A DNA stretch of 64,000 nt from Pyrocephalus nanus (Eukaryota; Chordata; Aves; Passeriformes; Tyrannidae). Under the pieces are notes generated by a model that ran no database searches, was not told the origin of the DNA, and worked only from the letters and a program-made list of their open reading frames with translations. Below are positions 23,559 through 36,599 of the stretch, in pieces (position 1 is the stretch's first letter; every line of letters starts with the position of its first letter). The stretch covers positions 78,644,224-78,708,223 of the forward strand of contig CM076259.1 in assembly GCA_038380795.1 (NCBI GenBank), read 5' to 3'. Both the position numbers and the translations under genes were made by a program.

Positions 23559-26500
23559 AAAGCCTCTCATCCACTTCTTTATAACACCTACCTCAAAGGG
23601 TTAAAAGAACACATGGACATGCTTGGAAGGCATTTTGTATATGTAATAGCAATACAGCAGTGATATTCATATTAAAATCGTTAAACCAAGTAACAACCAC
23701 ATTGGATATCACCTAAAGAATTATTGGGAAGCATCGGTATTTCTGCTTTTCTGTTTACAGGAGGACAGAAATTCCTAAGTCATCTTCTGTAATTGAATCC
23801 CAGACATTAAAAGAATGGTTCTTTTAAAAAGTAGTAATATGGTGCCTCAGCCTCTTAGAAACTGCACCTGCACAATTATCTGTGTGGATTAATGCCCTGT
23901 AAGCCACTCACCCTGTGTTTAACATATGTATTTGTACTGTTTGGGAACAGATTGCATTTAGTCCCTGGAAAGGGACTGAGGTAGCTTACAACAGGTGCCA
24001 GGGGAGACCAGTATCTCAGCATCCTGGCAGGATTCCTTTTAAAGGGAAAGACTACTTTAGCATAGTACCATTTATATCAGTCTTAGACATCTTTCACAAG
24101 TCAAAATGCTTCACACGCAGCAAGACTTGATCGTCTCTTTCCCCACTGGATGATTGCTGCCTTTGTAAAAAACTGGAAAATATGGACATGCCCTGAGGAA
24201 GAACAACTCACTGAGGCTTTATTTACTATGAAGTGTGAACTGAAACTGGTAATGGCTAAGGGTAGAGCAGTGCCTGAAGTCGGGCTAACTTCCTATCTGT
24301 AATTTCATGCACCAAGGGGAGAACTTTCTGCACCATCAGTGCAAAATGTATTAACTTGTGAAAAAGTAAGGTGATTCCCAAAGTGGAAAGACTTGTGAGG
24401 CCAAACAAGTCTGAACATAATAGTGCAATGCAGAAAGTCTACAGCATACAAGAAAGTTTGGTCACATTGCTAGTCTGGGATTACATGCCTTGACTGCAAT
24501 TTTTGCATGGTGGAGAGGAAGTACTGAAGTGAACTTCTGCATTCTGGGGAGGTTATAGAAGGAGAGGCAGAAGGACTGTGATAAGACCAAATCAATCCTT
24601 GCTTTTTGACGAGAGGATGACTTAATGGTTTCACAGGTCCTTCTGCAGCTTTCTCCTCCTCTCTGACCCTACTGTGGGACTCCAAAGGTAAGAGTGACTT
24701 AGGGGGGAAATGGAGCTTTCCAGATGTCCAAGCACCCGCACGTACCCAAATTCTCATAGAATAAGTACTAGCATATGAATCTGCTATAACTTTACAGGTA
24801 AAATACTGTGGGTTTTTGTCCACTGACTTCCCTATCACGGGAATAATTTGTTTTTTAAGGAAACCTGTCTGAGGATGATTCTAGCCTGTGCTTTGCTAGG
24901 TTGAATTTTCAAGTATTTTTAAGTATTGCCCAAAAAGTGGATAGCATTCTCCATTTTAAATTCATGGCATAAGATGTTCAGAATTTCCGTTAGCAAGCAG
25001 TTGAAATGAAGCAATTGGCCTGGACTGCAAGAAATTCTGCATTCTGAAAAACATCATCATGCTGGGAAACTAACCGTGTTTCACTCAAAATTTTAGCTAT
25101 AGCCTATCTATAGATTTTCTGGGCTTATTTTGTTTTTGGTTCTGTACAGTTTGCTACATCTTGTCCAACTAGTAATGTAATCATGCTATAGCTTGAAAAA
25201 GTTACAAAAAATATTGAGTGACAAGCGGTAGGTTTTCTGTAAGAAATGGTCTGCAGCTTTACTTTTTCAAGATGAATGGGTATGAGAAACTTAAATATAA
25301 ATGATTGCCTTTGCCAGCTCATATTCATTCTGACTTCACACATCACTTTTCCATTTGTAAACAAAGAAGAAAAATTGCTTTTGGTCTGCTGGAGTTTCTT
25401 TGGTTTTGTATCATTCCTTCTTGGCAAGCTGCTCACTTCCAGTAGCCTGGAGAGCCTGAGATACCAGAAGATTTGTGGGAAAATATTCTAAGTTCTTGTT
25501 GTTGTCTAATAATGTCTATGTCAGTTTAGAACGTTTTTCAGTAATATATATTTTATGTTTTGAGCTGAGCTTCTTGATCCTTTTCCATGTAAAGTTTGTT
25601 ACTGCTTTTATCTGCAAGTCCTCAGCTACTGCAGGCTTAATGCAAAGCTGGCTGTAACCCTGCTGCATCTTATGATGAATAGATCATTGATACCCAACTA
25701 AGTGGAAGTAATTTTCTATGGCAAAGCAGAAGAATTTAAAGTCATATCACACTAACCTCTGGTAATTTACTGGGATTTACAGATTAAAATGGTTATTTGT
25801 AAAATAACTGGTATAGCATACACAAGATACAGAAGGAGAATCAAATAAATTTTATATGATGGTATGCACTTGTCTGTTTTTTACATGTGTGCATAAGGAT
25901 TTTGTTTGTATATATGTGGCATATGCAGTATAACATACTGTAACTTGTGTGTGTAAAGATACAAATAATATTTATATAACACTCATACCTGTTTGACAGC
26001 TTTGAGACAGCAGATCAATTTTTTTGAAGTTGTGGGTTTTTTTCAGGTTTCAGTGAGGTAGTTACTTTCTCACAGGAAAAAAATACACTTGTAACTCACA
26101 TGATAGAAATTAAGTTAGTCTGAAACTCTGTCAGTTGAATCGACTAGAAAAGCATTGGTTATTTCTAAAATCACAGAATTTATGTCAAGAATGTAATTTT
26201 TACAGTATTGTTAGGTAAACACAAGGTGACGTTTTGTCTTTGAACAAATGGTAGATTTCCCTTGCTTTTTGGTTGTAAACCTCCTAGCAAATAATGTGCA
26301 ATTTATTAGGAAAGCAATGACAGTGGGTATAATTAGCTTTTCTCTATTGTTACCTCTATTTGGTTACTTTCCTGTTATCACATGCAGTATGAAACCATCT
26401 ATTATGAGGTATAGAATATGTATATATCTAACTTTACAAGAGAAACTGGAGGCTGGTCTTTTTTCTGAAGAGGCAGAAAATAAAAGAAAAATTGTTAATC

Positions 26501-28114
26501 ATGTCCTGTCATTTTCTTGAAAACATTAATTACATTTACAAATCCCAGAAACACAAGCCAACCAGTGGAATAGCAATAACTCTTCAATATGTTTTTAAAA
26601 AAAATCTAATCACATATAATAGCTGAAATTTATTTACAACTGTAATTTGAAACATTAATTATGATAATGTGCTGACTTCTTTTGTAGCACAGTTCTCAAA
26701 AGCCTGGCAGTTCTCTTTTTGCTCTTGATGTAACATATGTTTTGTGACTTGGAGAATTTCTCTACCTTTCTTTCTTGTTTTTGTTTTTTACGTATACCCA
26801 GAAGGGAAATTTATTTTTCTGTGTTAACTGTTTTTGTCACTTTCCCCATTATTTCTTCCTCCCCTCACTGGATGTTAGTTTGAGAGATGAATTTTAGCAT
26901 TTATACTGACTCTTAATGCAATTGACAACTGAATGTAATGCTTTGTATTTTGGGCACAGCAAACAGTAGCAGTGAGGATTTCCTATACTGTGATAGCAGT
27001 ATGCTCCAACAGTGTCAGAGCAGGAAAAACACTACTCCTATCTTTGTCTTGTCCTGAGACCGAGGCTTTACAAGGTGCCTTCGTGATATATGTATTTAAT
27101 TATTATTTATTAAGTTATTTTTGAAAGGGCTTGACTATTGAAATGCTAGCTTATTTGGTTGTAAGTAAAGGGAATCTCTGTGAGGAAATACTATAATGAT
27201 TTGCTTTTCAGTTGTAAAAAATAAGTTGAGTTGTCAAGATACCTGGCTTTACTCTGAAAGCCTTTAAAGAAAATGAATAAAGGGCTCTATTTTTCTTGTT
27301 GTTTTGTTTCGTTTTTTAAGTTGTGTTTTTCTGTGTGACAGGGAGATTAGCCAAAAAAAATGGAATTTTTATTAGGACATGAAAAGGTCTCTAATGACCC
27401 TTGAAAGCGGACAAAAGGGTAGCACAATAAGTGACAGAACTCTAACGAGGGTGGAGGGCATTCCAGGAAAAAAAGAAATTAAATCCTTTAATTTTTTTCG
27501 GCTTGCCATTTTCTGACAGCTTATCAAGTGTTTGGGACTTGTTTGTTTTGGCATGCGGTTCATTCATTGTAGGCAGCCGACACTTTGTTCTTCTTTGTGG
27601 TTTCCAGAACCTGATTGTGTTTATCCTAGACTGTGGGAAAAGTGTATATTCCTGTTTCCTTTATAAAAAGTAAACGTCAGGTTTTGTATGAAATTTTATT
27701 TCCCATATTTTCCATTCCATTAATCATTATTGTTGAAATATGTCAGGCTTTGGCACATCACCCTTTGTTTTCATATGATTGTACAGATTGCAGTGTCAGT
27801 GTGTGACCTATTAAGTCAAAAAATAAGCATGTTTGGGCTATAGTAATTATTACTTCATAAAGTGTAGCTGAGGAACATGCACCATTAGTGAAAAGGGACC
27901 AGAATTTAATTTATTGCTATTAAAATTGTTTTGGGGGATATCTAGCTATTGTTATATAGCTAGCACTTTCTCCTTTGGTCTAGCAAAGACAAGACTTAAG
28001 GGAGCCATGATAATGGCTCTTCATATACCTGTAAGTAGCTGTAAAGAGGAAGAGAATAATCCATGTTTCCCATTTGTGATGAAAAAGAGGAGAATTAATG
28101 TGTGTAATAAAGTT
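23559..28114. other. PCCA intron between the two exons, middle part
   Basis: I see no recognised repeat or RNA gene. A minus-strand frame of 122 codons at 24470-24838 is not coding-like enough to keep. The segment 27690-27860 (ATTAATCATTATTG, TAGTAATTATTAC) is motif-dense and repeat-free, but I cannot show conservation. Confidence 0.5.
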
Positions 28115-28345
28115 GAAGTAAGGGTTATTTTAGCCACCTATTAGGAAAAAACTTCCTAATGGTAAACATGCAGGAACACTGGGATAAACTGCTTAGGGAG
28201 ACTGTGGAATCTCTGCAATTGAAAGATTTTATAAATGGGTTAGACACATAACATTTGGCAGTGACACTGGTGGTTTTGCTTCTGCTGGGGGTCCTAGGCT
28301 AGATGATCTTTCAAGATTATTTGCAACCCTGCTCTTTTGATTTGT
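28115..28345 (+). mobile_element. CR1 3'-end fragment, plus strand
   Basis: It contains a decayed CR1 3' region: ATTAGGAAAAAACTTCCTAA (28140-28159), a GGGATAAACTGCTTAGGGAG block, then GGTCCTAGGCTAGATGATCT (28290-28309), equivalent to the GGGTTGGACTAGATGATCT near CR1 3' ends. The octamer tail is lost. It is 5'-truncated, as most CR1 copies are. Confidence 0.7.
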
Positions 28346-29161
28346 TGTCTTTAAAACGCTGAAGATTTCTGTGCAGCTCTTTGTTTGCAATTATACTCTT
28401 CTCAGATCTGTGCTTTGGTACTTGCATGTATGCCTGGCATTGTGTAAGATCAGGGCTGTGTTCCATGACTAAGGACACTATATGTGCTGTAGCTTAAACA
28501 GTGGGAAGAAAATTGAAAAAAACCCCACTTTTTACATTGAAGGAGGGAACAATTCACAGAAAGAAGGAATTCTTTATACATTTTGCATATTTAAATTATG
28601 TTTAATGCTGTGTGAAATCAGTAACATATTTTCTCTTGCATTGTCTTGTGGCTTACTGACAATGTAATATTTGAAGACCGTTTAATAACTTCAATCAACT
28701 CTTGAACCACAGTAGGTGACCAGACATTTCATAAGGTCATTTTTTTTTTCTATTTTCAAAGTAGCATCATTGGAGGTTTGCATTTTAAAAAGAGATTAAA
28801 ATGTGTCTCATTAGGAGAGAATGAAGATAATACTAAATGTGAGTAACAGGAATACAGAATTACAGACATTTGAAGATGGTAGAAGCCTCATTATTCAGGG
28901 CATTTGAACCCAAGGTTTTGCTGTGTTGTATGTGGACATATTTGCTTTCATTTTTCTTCAAAAATAAATTTTATTGAGTTGACTGAACTAAAACCAAAAT
29001 CTGAGAGGAAGTATGATTAGGTTTCTAGCATTTCTATTGAAAGAAATTATTTTATCTGTTTTATAGATATTCAATTATTTTTTATTATGGTGATGTCACA
29101 AAATGGAATGGTTACAAATTCTGGAGGTGCTTTAATCAATTCTTATGTCTGTGTTTTTCAG
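28346..29161. other. PCCA intron end with splice acceptor
   Basis: This is ordinary AT-rich intron ending in TTATGTCTGTGTTTTTCAG, a good pyrimidine tract and acceptor for the 54-nt exon. Confidence 0.6.
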
Positions 29162-29215
29162 CGGATTTCTCGGAATGCCTCTGGAGAGACAAGCATTCAG
29201 TTTCTGGGCACAGTG
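29162..29215 (+). CDS. PCCA: PCCA internal exon (BT domain), like human exon 21
   Basis: This 54-nt exon encodes 18 residues, RISRNASGETSIQFLGTV. It directly continues the exon ending at 17426 and matches the human segment ending SIQFLGTV. The acceptor follows a T-rich tract (GTGTTTTTCAG, ending at 29161), and the donor is GTG|GTAAGC at 29215/29216. Both boundaries are phase 0. The length equals the 54 nt I recall for human exon 21 (c.1846-1899). The protein should continue with the remaining BT-domain strand and then the C-terminal biotinyl domain with the biotinylated Lys, but I do not see that exon in the following 34.8 kb. The human first residues are Cys-Leu where this sequence has Arg-Ile; such changes are ordinary between birds and mammals. 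Confidence 0.95.
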
Positions 29216-32200
29216 GTAAGCATTTAGTGACTGTAGTCAAGAGTTATGTTGGTAGAAGAATATAATGTAAACAGAAAGTAGGTAAGTTACACTGGTAGCA
29301 CATTCACACGTGTATTTGTGACAGTTACTATTATGTGTGACTATTTTGAGCTCAGCAGGTGAGTGTAGGCAAATTTCTAAAGCTAACTTCCAGGGCACAA
29401 CGCACAGCATCTGTGTTCCACATTTCCATTGATTCACATCTGCATCTGTTTCATTTGGAAAGGATTTAAAAATAACTGAAAGGATTTAAAAATAAAAATG
29501 ATTTCTAAGCTTATTGCAATATACTGAGGTTTGATCTGCATCAGCATAAATCCCACTCTTCCTCACCACCTCAACTTTGTGATCTCTGTTGCTTCACCAT
29601 ATCACATACTTTTATATCCCTGAGAGGGGTCAGTAACTGTCTTATGAAAAGACTAATTAGTAATGAAAAGTGTTCTGTCCTTTTCTCACTCTAACCAGGT
29701 TTGGTAGCTCTGCAGTTCTCCTAGATTTTGTCTGCTGGATAGAAGTATGCCTAAAATCCAGATCATGTTTTATACCATTAGACACAATTTCCTAATAAAA
29801 TTATTATCTGGAGCAGTCGTGTATAATATAGAAACTGAAGTTTTGTGTTAGGTTATAGATGCTTATAAACGTACATGTGATTGAAGCAGATTCCAGTTCC
29901 ATAATTTGCATGATTAAAATGCAGTCCTTAAATTTTTCCAAGTTCCATATGCATCTAAAAATATTTCAGAAAAGAAAAGAAAATAAAAGTATCCTCTAAA
30001 GTAAGTTGTCCTGCTTGCTGCAGGACATAACATCTTTGTGCACTGTATGTTTTGAACAAAATTAGATTAAGATTGCATATGATCATGTTTTCATTCTATT
30101 TACTTGTTAGTAGTTCCTCTCCAAGTCCTGTGAAGCCATTGTTTGTAAGGTGTAGCATGGTAAGGGTAAACTTGACAAGAATACCCTGCATATTGGTTTT
30201 TAGAAATGAAAAATGCCCCTAATATTTTTTTACTTCTATAGTAGATCTCTATATATGCATGTTCATTTCTTTATCTTAGTCTCAAGCGGAATGGCAGTTA
30301 CATAAAGACATGAAACAAAAGTTTTGTTCTGCACTGTTGTATTTATAATGATGCTTCAGGTCTGGAGTTGCAACCTGGATATGTGAGATTGCTGCCAGGT
30401 GACTGATTGGATAGTCTTTGTGTGAGAATAAAATAATTACTCCAAGTAGATAAGATATAAACAGAAATGCAACTTGTTAATACTGAATAGATTTTAATTG
30501 ATTCCTCTGTAACTGGATACAGTAGCAGGGAAAATTCTGATTAAGTGTGAATTTAGTGACATTAAAAATTAATTTTGTTGTTAAGTTAGATATGAAAATA
30601 TTTTGTATTCATTTATTAGAAGTGCCACTAAGTCTCAGTTACAGACTAAAACTTGCATTCTGAGCCTTTTGTGAGAGGAAAAGCTTATAAAAGAGGAAAT
30701 AGAATTGATGTGCTTTTAGCTTTAATAAAAAATGATGAAACAGCTAAGGGATTGTAATATATGTTAGATCTTACTGACTAGCTCATGTGTGTTTATTGAA
30801 TCCTAATTATTTGGGGAAATCAAGTATGTGATTATAACTAAAATTCTCAGGAGGACTAAATAGAAAAGCCTTTAGTATTCTATCTGTGATTTTTTTTTTT
30901 TAATATAAATTATACCCATGTCTTGCTGATCAAACCCAGAGAGAGAACTTCAGCAAGCAGGGCAGAGAAGCAGTAATGAAGTCTGCTTCCCAGGGTTTGC
31001 TCCAATACCAGTTTTCCCATAGAATCCAAAGCAGAGTCTGCACCTGTGCTTCTATCAGTTCCTCTAGCCTAATGTCCTCCTTTCCCCTATCTGCTATTTA
31101 GTTTGTCTTTCACTTGTTTAACATCCTTCTCGTCTTCTGATTTAAACTTAATATACTCAGCTTAGGTAATGGGGGGAAGGATAATATGATATCTCCTACA
31201 AATTGCTGCACAGTCTATACGTATGTACCTGCGTGTGTATGTGTACACATACACAAATGGAAGTGTTCAAACAAAGAAAATGTTATCGTAATGAAGGCCC
31301 TAGAAATATATTTTGAGTTCACCATTGCATATCTTACTAAACCCTTTTAAGTGCAGTCAACATAGGAGGTGTTTGAAAGGAATATTTAACAGCAAAAGAC
31401 TCTTGATTGCTCATTATTATTATGAGGATGTATTGTTATCAACATAATAAACAGCTTGCAAAAGTGCTTCTGTACTCTTTTTTAAAGTAGTAAACCTTAA
31501 GGATAGCTTTGAGCATTCTGTGTTCCTTTTGATTAGGGAAAACGTTGATGGCACTCCAACGGTAGCAGGCAGCACGATGCTACTGAGTGTACAGACCACT
31601 GACCTGTCCAGCAGAACATATTTTTAGAACCAGCTGATAAGGAGCACAGCTTGCCTGGCTTGTCAGGAAGGCATCAGCTTCAATAAATGGCTTCACTTGA
31701 TTTTTTGACATTATATGGTAGAAATAAGTCTGCTACTGGATTTTGATAAAACACAACCCTCTGCTCCAGGAAGGCAGTTGACACTCTGAGGGGAAGTGAA
31801 AGGTGTGCTTCTCTATTAGAAATATTCTTGCTGTCCCAGTTACTTAGGTGGAAGAGAGAAAACTGCATTGCAGATGAAAGACAGCAGTGTAATATGAGTT
31901 CTGCTGCATGACATATGGTAAGCATCTGGAGAATAGGGCAAATGTTTCTGTTAGAGTAACAGCATATTTCTGTTATTCTAGAGGAGAACAGGAAAAATCA
32001 TGTTGGTTTCCCCAGTGAACTCATAACTTTGAGTGCACACTGTTAGCATCATTTGGGGGGCTACATGGATTTGTAATAATGTTTTTGTTTGTTTCTGATC
32101 ATGAGAAGAAATGAAATCCTACTTAAGCATTTCTCTTCTCTCTGAATTGTAGTGGCATTAGATAGCTTATTTCCTCCAAATTGTTTTTTGACAGAGTTGT

Positions 32201-32700
32201 GAGTCTCTGATATGGTAGGGACTCATGCTTTTGAAGGATGTGTGAGGATATTTCTGCTTGAGGAGCAAGCAGCTTGTAGTTGTAAGAAGCAGTTGTTGAA
32301 TGGGAAACTGCACTGTTTGGCATAATTTTTTTGTGATAATAACATTGAGTCCTGATTAAATTATTTCAGAGCAGATCCTGGGTTATTGCTGTAACTGAGA
32401 TTTTACATGAGTTTTTACTCATTTGTCCCTTCTGATGAATGCTACTAGATATTAAATGCTGAGGGAGTCCTGCTATTTTGCCACTTTACACTAAAATTAT
32501 TTAGCTACGGTATTTATTTATAGCATTACCATAATACTGAGGTATCTGATTGTGTTATATATTGTACAAAGAAAAAGGAAACAAGATGGTAATGCTATAG
32601 ATTGTCTAAAACTGTGCCCAAAAGCAGGAGTACAGAAAACAAGTCCTTTATGAGTTGTCTCATATGTGTAGACAGCTCTCAGAAATAGGTTTGTCAAAAA
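29216..32700. other. PCCA downstream intron, start
   Basis: It opens with the strong donor GTAAGC. The sequence is AT-rich without recognised repeats, apart from a perfect 22-nt palindrome at 31234-31255. No exon was found. Confidence 0.6.
31234..31255. repeat. Perfect 22-bp palindrome in a TG/CA run
   Basis: TGTGTATGTG followed by TACACATACACA is its own reverse complement over 22 nt. It sits in an alternating purine-pyrimidine stretch and may simply be a TG/CA microsatellite with an inversion point. Confidence 0.9.
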
Positions 32701-33114
32701 CATAGAATCACATAATTATTTAGGTTGTAAAAAGTCCTCCAAGATCATTGATTCCAACCCTTACCCCACCACTGCCAAGTCCAGCACTAAACAATGTCCC
32801 CAGGTGCCACATCTGCATATCTTTTAACTACCCACAGGGATGGTGACTGTACCAATTCCCTGGGCAGCTGTTCAATGCTTGACAGCCCTTTCTGTGAAAA
32901 ATTTTTTAATAATTTCCAATTTAAACCTTCCCTGGTGCACTTTGAGGCTGTTTCCTCTCCTCGCTTGTTACGTGGGAGAAGAGACTGATACCCACCTGGC
33001 TACAGCCTCCTTTCAGGTAGTGGTAGAGAGTGAGAAGGTCACCCCTGAGCCTCCTTTTGTCCAGGCTGAACAACCCCAGCTTCCTCAGCTGCTCCTCATG
33101 ACTTGTTCTCTAGA
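32701..33114 (-). mobile_element. CR1 3' end, minus strand
   Basis: The + strand starts with the complement of the CR1 tail, CATAGAATCACATAATTATT. It proceeds through AAGATCATTGATTCCAACCC, CCTGGGCAGCTGTTCAATGC, GGGAGAAGAGACTGATACCC and TCCTTTTGTCCAGGCTGAAC to TTGTTCTCTAG. All are recognisable avian CR1 3' sequence in the right order. It is 5'-truncated at about 33114, where the coding-like minus-strand region begins within a few hundred bases. Confidence 0.92.
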
Positions 33115-33534
33115 AGTAAAGAACTTTATGAAATAAAGTTATACTAAGATTTCTGTGCAGAGCTTCTGCTTCAGCTTCTGTGATTCAAAAACCTATATAT
33201 TTGAGTACTTTATTCAGAGGACCAAAGTTTACCCTCCATTCCTGTCTTTTTAGTTAGCCTCCCGTTTCTGTTGTGTCTTTTGTCTTTTCGTTCCACCTTC
33301 TATTCTCTTACACAAGGTAAATGTTTTTTGCTGGCCCCAGTCATTTGCTGGTTATTCAGGGCTCACAGCTGGACTTCAGCAACAGAACATGTCTGGGCAG
33401 GCAGCCTTTAACGCTAAGAAAGCTACAAATATAGAGAGAACTACAGATTATTGTGGAAGCATTAGATGTGTTCTAGACTGTGTGTAATGACCTCTGTGTA
33501 GAATTTAAAAAAAAAGAAGTTTTGTGTATGTTTG

Positions 33535-34620
33535 GATAGCAAGCAGCCTGGCTCCATCACATCTGTAATGCCATCGTCAGCTGTGGGCTGCAGGCCATAC
33601 TTGACAGCGATGCTCTGCTGGCCTGGGAGAACACTTTCTTCAAAAGAGACAGTCCCTATCCTCTGCTCATCATTTGTACTATTTCCTTGATCTTCTCTAA
33701 CATCAGAGCAGCAACATCAACACTTTTTCTCCTCTGGGGAACAGTGAAAGAACATATAGGTGACATGCTAGTCATGTTGCTCAGTATATCACGTAATGCT
33801 CCTTCTGAGGGGAACACAATATACGAACCCACATGGTATGCTGGTGTAAGAATCAGTTCATATTTAGGTGCTTTCTGAGTTTCCTAGCAAAGTTTTCTTC
33901 GTTCATCCGTCTCACTGGAGGTTTTTCTGTTGCTTTAGTCTTATCCCTGATGGAGTGCTTTTTGCCACCTTTGATCCACGAAATTGAAGGTTTGCTCTGG
34001 TAGCTCTCTTATGGTTTCTGTTAGGCTGTTGATGCTACACTTGCTTTTCTTCAGCCTTTTTACAGGCCCACTTAAAATAGTCCTGAGACCCACCACTGTG
34101 ACCAGATCTGCAAATTCCAGGTCAAGAACACTAGATTTAAGAAAACTAGTCTCTGCCGAACCCTGGCCATGCTTTTTAGCATAGCTGGCATTCATTTTGG
34201 TACAGTAGTCATCACAATTGGTGACTTTTTGGTTGTTTTTTGGCTACTTCCAGGTAGATTGGCAAAGGGATAATTCACACATAATCAGGGTTTAGTTCTA
34301 TATGCTGAGCAAGAAGTTGGTCAGAAATGGAGGGCTTTACATAGAGGCATTCCTCAAAATCTTGCCTTTGCTTCCTCTCTTACTGCATTTTATCAGTTAT
34401 GTATCTAAGGTAATCTTAGGACCTACAGGCTAAAGTATACTAACTTTTCTTCTCACTGCTGATTCTCCTTTCTGCTCCCTCTTGCCATGACTTTGCTTTT
34501 GCTTCAATAGCAAGCTTCCAACTTTCTGTCCCATTACTGAGGCTTACAAATTGTCCTGAAACTCTTCAGTTTGTCTGTAATCTCAGCTTTCAGACAGCTT
34601 CCTCCTCCTTTTTTTCTCCC
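33535..34620 (-). pseudogene. Candidate processed pseudogene, parent unidentified
   Basis: On the minus strand a chain of open segments reads like real protein but switches frame repeatedly. In order these are GTESWKLAIEAKAKSWQEGA (about 34532-34455), EECLYVKPSISDQLLAQHI and PIYLEVAKKQPKSH (about 34360-34215), CDDYCTKMNASYAKKHGQGS running on to 33941, KPPVRRMNEENFARKLRKHL (about 33945-33880), ALRDILSNMTSMSPICSF (about 33815-33750), and IGTVSFEESVLPGQQSIAVK (about 33660-33590). At least five frame changes or stops break it. The charged, Lys/Glu/Ser-rich composition suggests a nuclear or cytosolic protein, but I cannot name it. There are no introns with splice sites between the pieces, which fits a retrocopy. 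No poly(A) was seen at the 3' side. A diverged multi-exon duplicate or an unrecognised transposon ORF are alternatives. Confidence 0.4.
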
Positions 34621-36599
34621 TGCATTCTTACAAAGCTTTGACTGTAGGAGTCTGATTCAGTTTACAATGACAAATGTTTCACAACCTGTTTCTTTCACCC
34701 TTACAAATCATTGCAGTTCTTTCTTTATGCTTTTCATTCTATATGTGACACTTCTGAAACTAGATACTGAAGATTTATGCAGACTTTCAAACATTGGTGG
34801 AAAACCTGCAGAGGTTACAAAGGTGGTATTTATTGGAATATGTAGAGTATTAACCACAAGAAAATAAATATAGTCTGGTAGGTGTTTATTTTACAACCTA
34901 AGGTCTTTTTTAAAATGGTTTTTTAACTCTCTCTTTTCACAAGTCTTAAGATTACGGTCCCTGCTGATCTAAAGGTAATTTTACTGTTGTATAGGCAGGT
35001 TTGTTTTTCTTTTAATCCATTTTCAGAGGAACTGTGAATCACAGTCCTTCTAGTGGACTAGTGCACTGACCTTCTAGCTATCGTCAGTGCCGTTTCAGTA
35101 GTGCAGGTGTCACCAGGAAAAACAGGAAGTTGCTTCTGAAATAATTAACTTCCTCTAGTCCATTTTGAACATGGTTGATGAGAATCCTGAGCCTGGCAAC
35201 AAAATGCTGCAGTATTCTGTGGAAAGTGGATAATTCATGCAACAAGGATTTCACTTGTGAAAGTAGTGACCATCATTAGGACTTGACACTGAGAATTGTT
35301 CCAGTTCATGAGATGTGAATGATCAGGCACAGTCACACAGCTACCTATGCTGTTGCCATTTCAATTGTTTTGTATTTGTATGTTTAAAGCAGAAGGTATA
35401 GTGAATATATTAAAACTGTCCATTGGAGGAAAACTCAAAAACACCTGAGAGATTTAGAAATACTGGTGTTACCAAAAGCCACGTCCCTAAAATCACTTTG
35501 GATTATTTTGGAAATCTTGCTCGGGATTCCTTTGGAAAGAGAAATAAGAAAACAGTTGGAGTTCTTAATGTTGGTGGATGCTGTAGCATGTGTGTGATCT
35601 GTAGTATAGTAGTCTTTGTTTATAATAAATAATTCCCCTTATCTCTCAGAAATAAGCAAATGGAAAAGAAGGATTTTTGATTTTGCATACCTCATTTGAC
35701 AAGTTTCTTATTGAGCTCTGTAACACTTAAGGAAAAGGACTGAACTTAGTTGTTTAGCCTGTTACTTCTCGGATCATGAGTGGACAGCTTATCCAAAGGT
35801 AACTCAAGTGATTTCCTTCGGTCAACTATGATTCACCAGTTTTGAAATGATTAGTAGTTGCTTTATTTGGATGAAGAAGTATTGTTGTTTTGGGTTTTTT
35901 TAACTGTATCAAGATGGTCACCTCTTAGTGAAGATGAACGTTTTGTTATGAAGATGGCTGCTGCCAAGTAAGAAACATACATGTAGCTCATGTTTTTAAC
36001 CAGCTTTTTGATGTCTCCAAAATATACCAATATACCCAAAAACTGTTTAGGAGGTATTAATTTATATGGCTTTGAAGCTTAACCAGGAGTCATAATGACA
36101 AAGGCATGATGAAGCTAGCAAAGCTAATTTAAGTCTCTGAATGTAAATTTCAAATGAACTTTTTATTGGTAATAAATTTACTTTGTTCCTCATTAGTCTC
36201 ATAGGCTTCAGTGGTAATATCAGTAAAATAAACATGTTTTACAAAGATTTAACATTAAAAATGCTATTAATATGACCCTTGGTACACCAGCACAATTAGA
36301 TTTCAAAGTGAGCATTTAGGATGTAACAGCGATTAATGACAACCATCGAAAACAATTTTGAACTCCATCAGTTTAACTCAGGAGGGTAAACTTAATATGA
36401 TAATTTATCTAGTTGAATTGTATCAGCTTAGCAGGAAAGTATGCAAATATGTGACCCTTACCTAGAATCTAAATGGATGCTGTGCTGATAGATTTATCAG
36501 TTCCATTAAAGAACTTTAGGGAACTTTGGAATTTCAGCAATTGTTCCCTTGGAGGTTGAAAACCAAACCTGATCTCATACTGGGACCATTCTGGTCTGC
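34621..36599. other. PCCA downstream intron, no recognised feature
   Basis: This is ordinary AT-rich intron. Short open frames (for example 34571-34867 and 35423-35632) have no recognisable content. I see no repeat that I can name. Confidence 0.5.

Noticed and set aside
24470..24838. A minus-strand open frame of 122 codons
   Set aside because: It has no family resemblance, no neighbouring frame that continues it, and no splice or promoter context.
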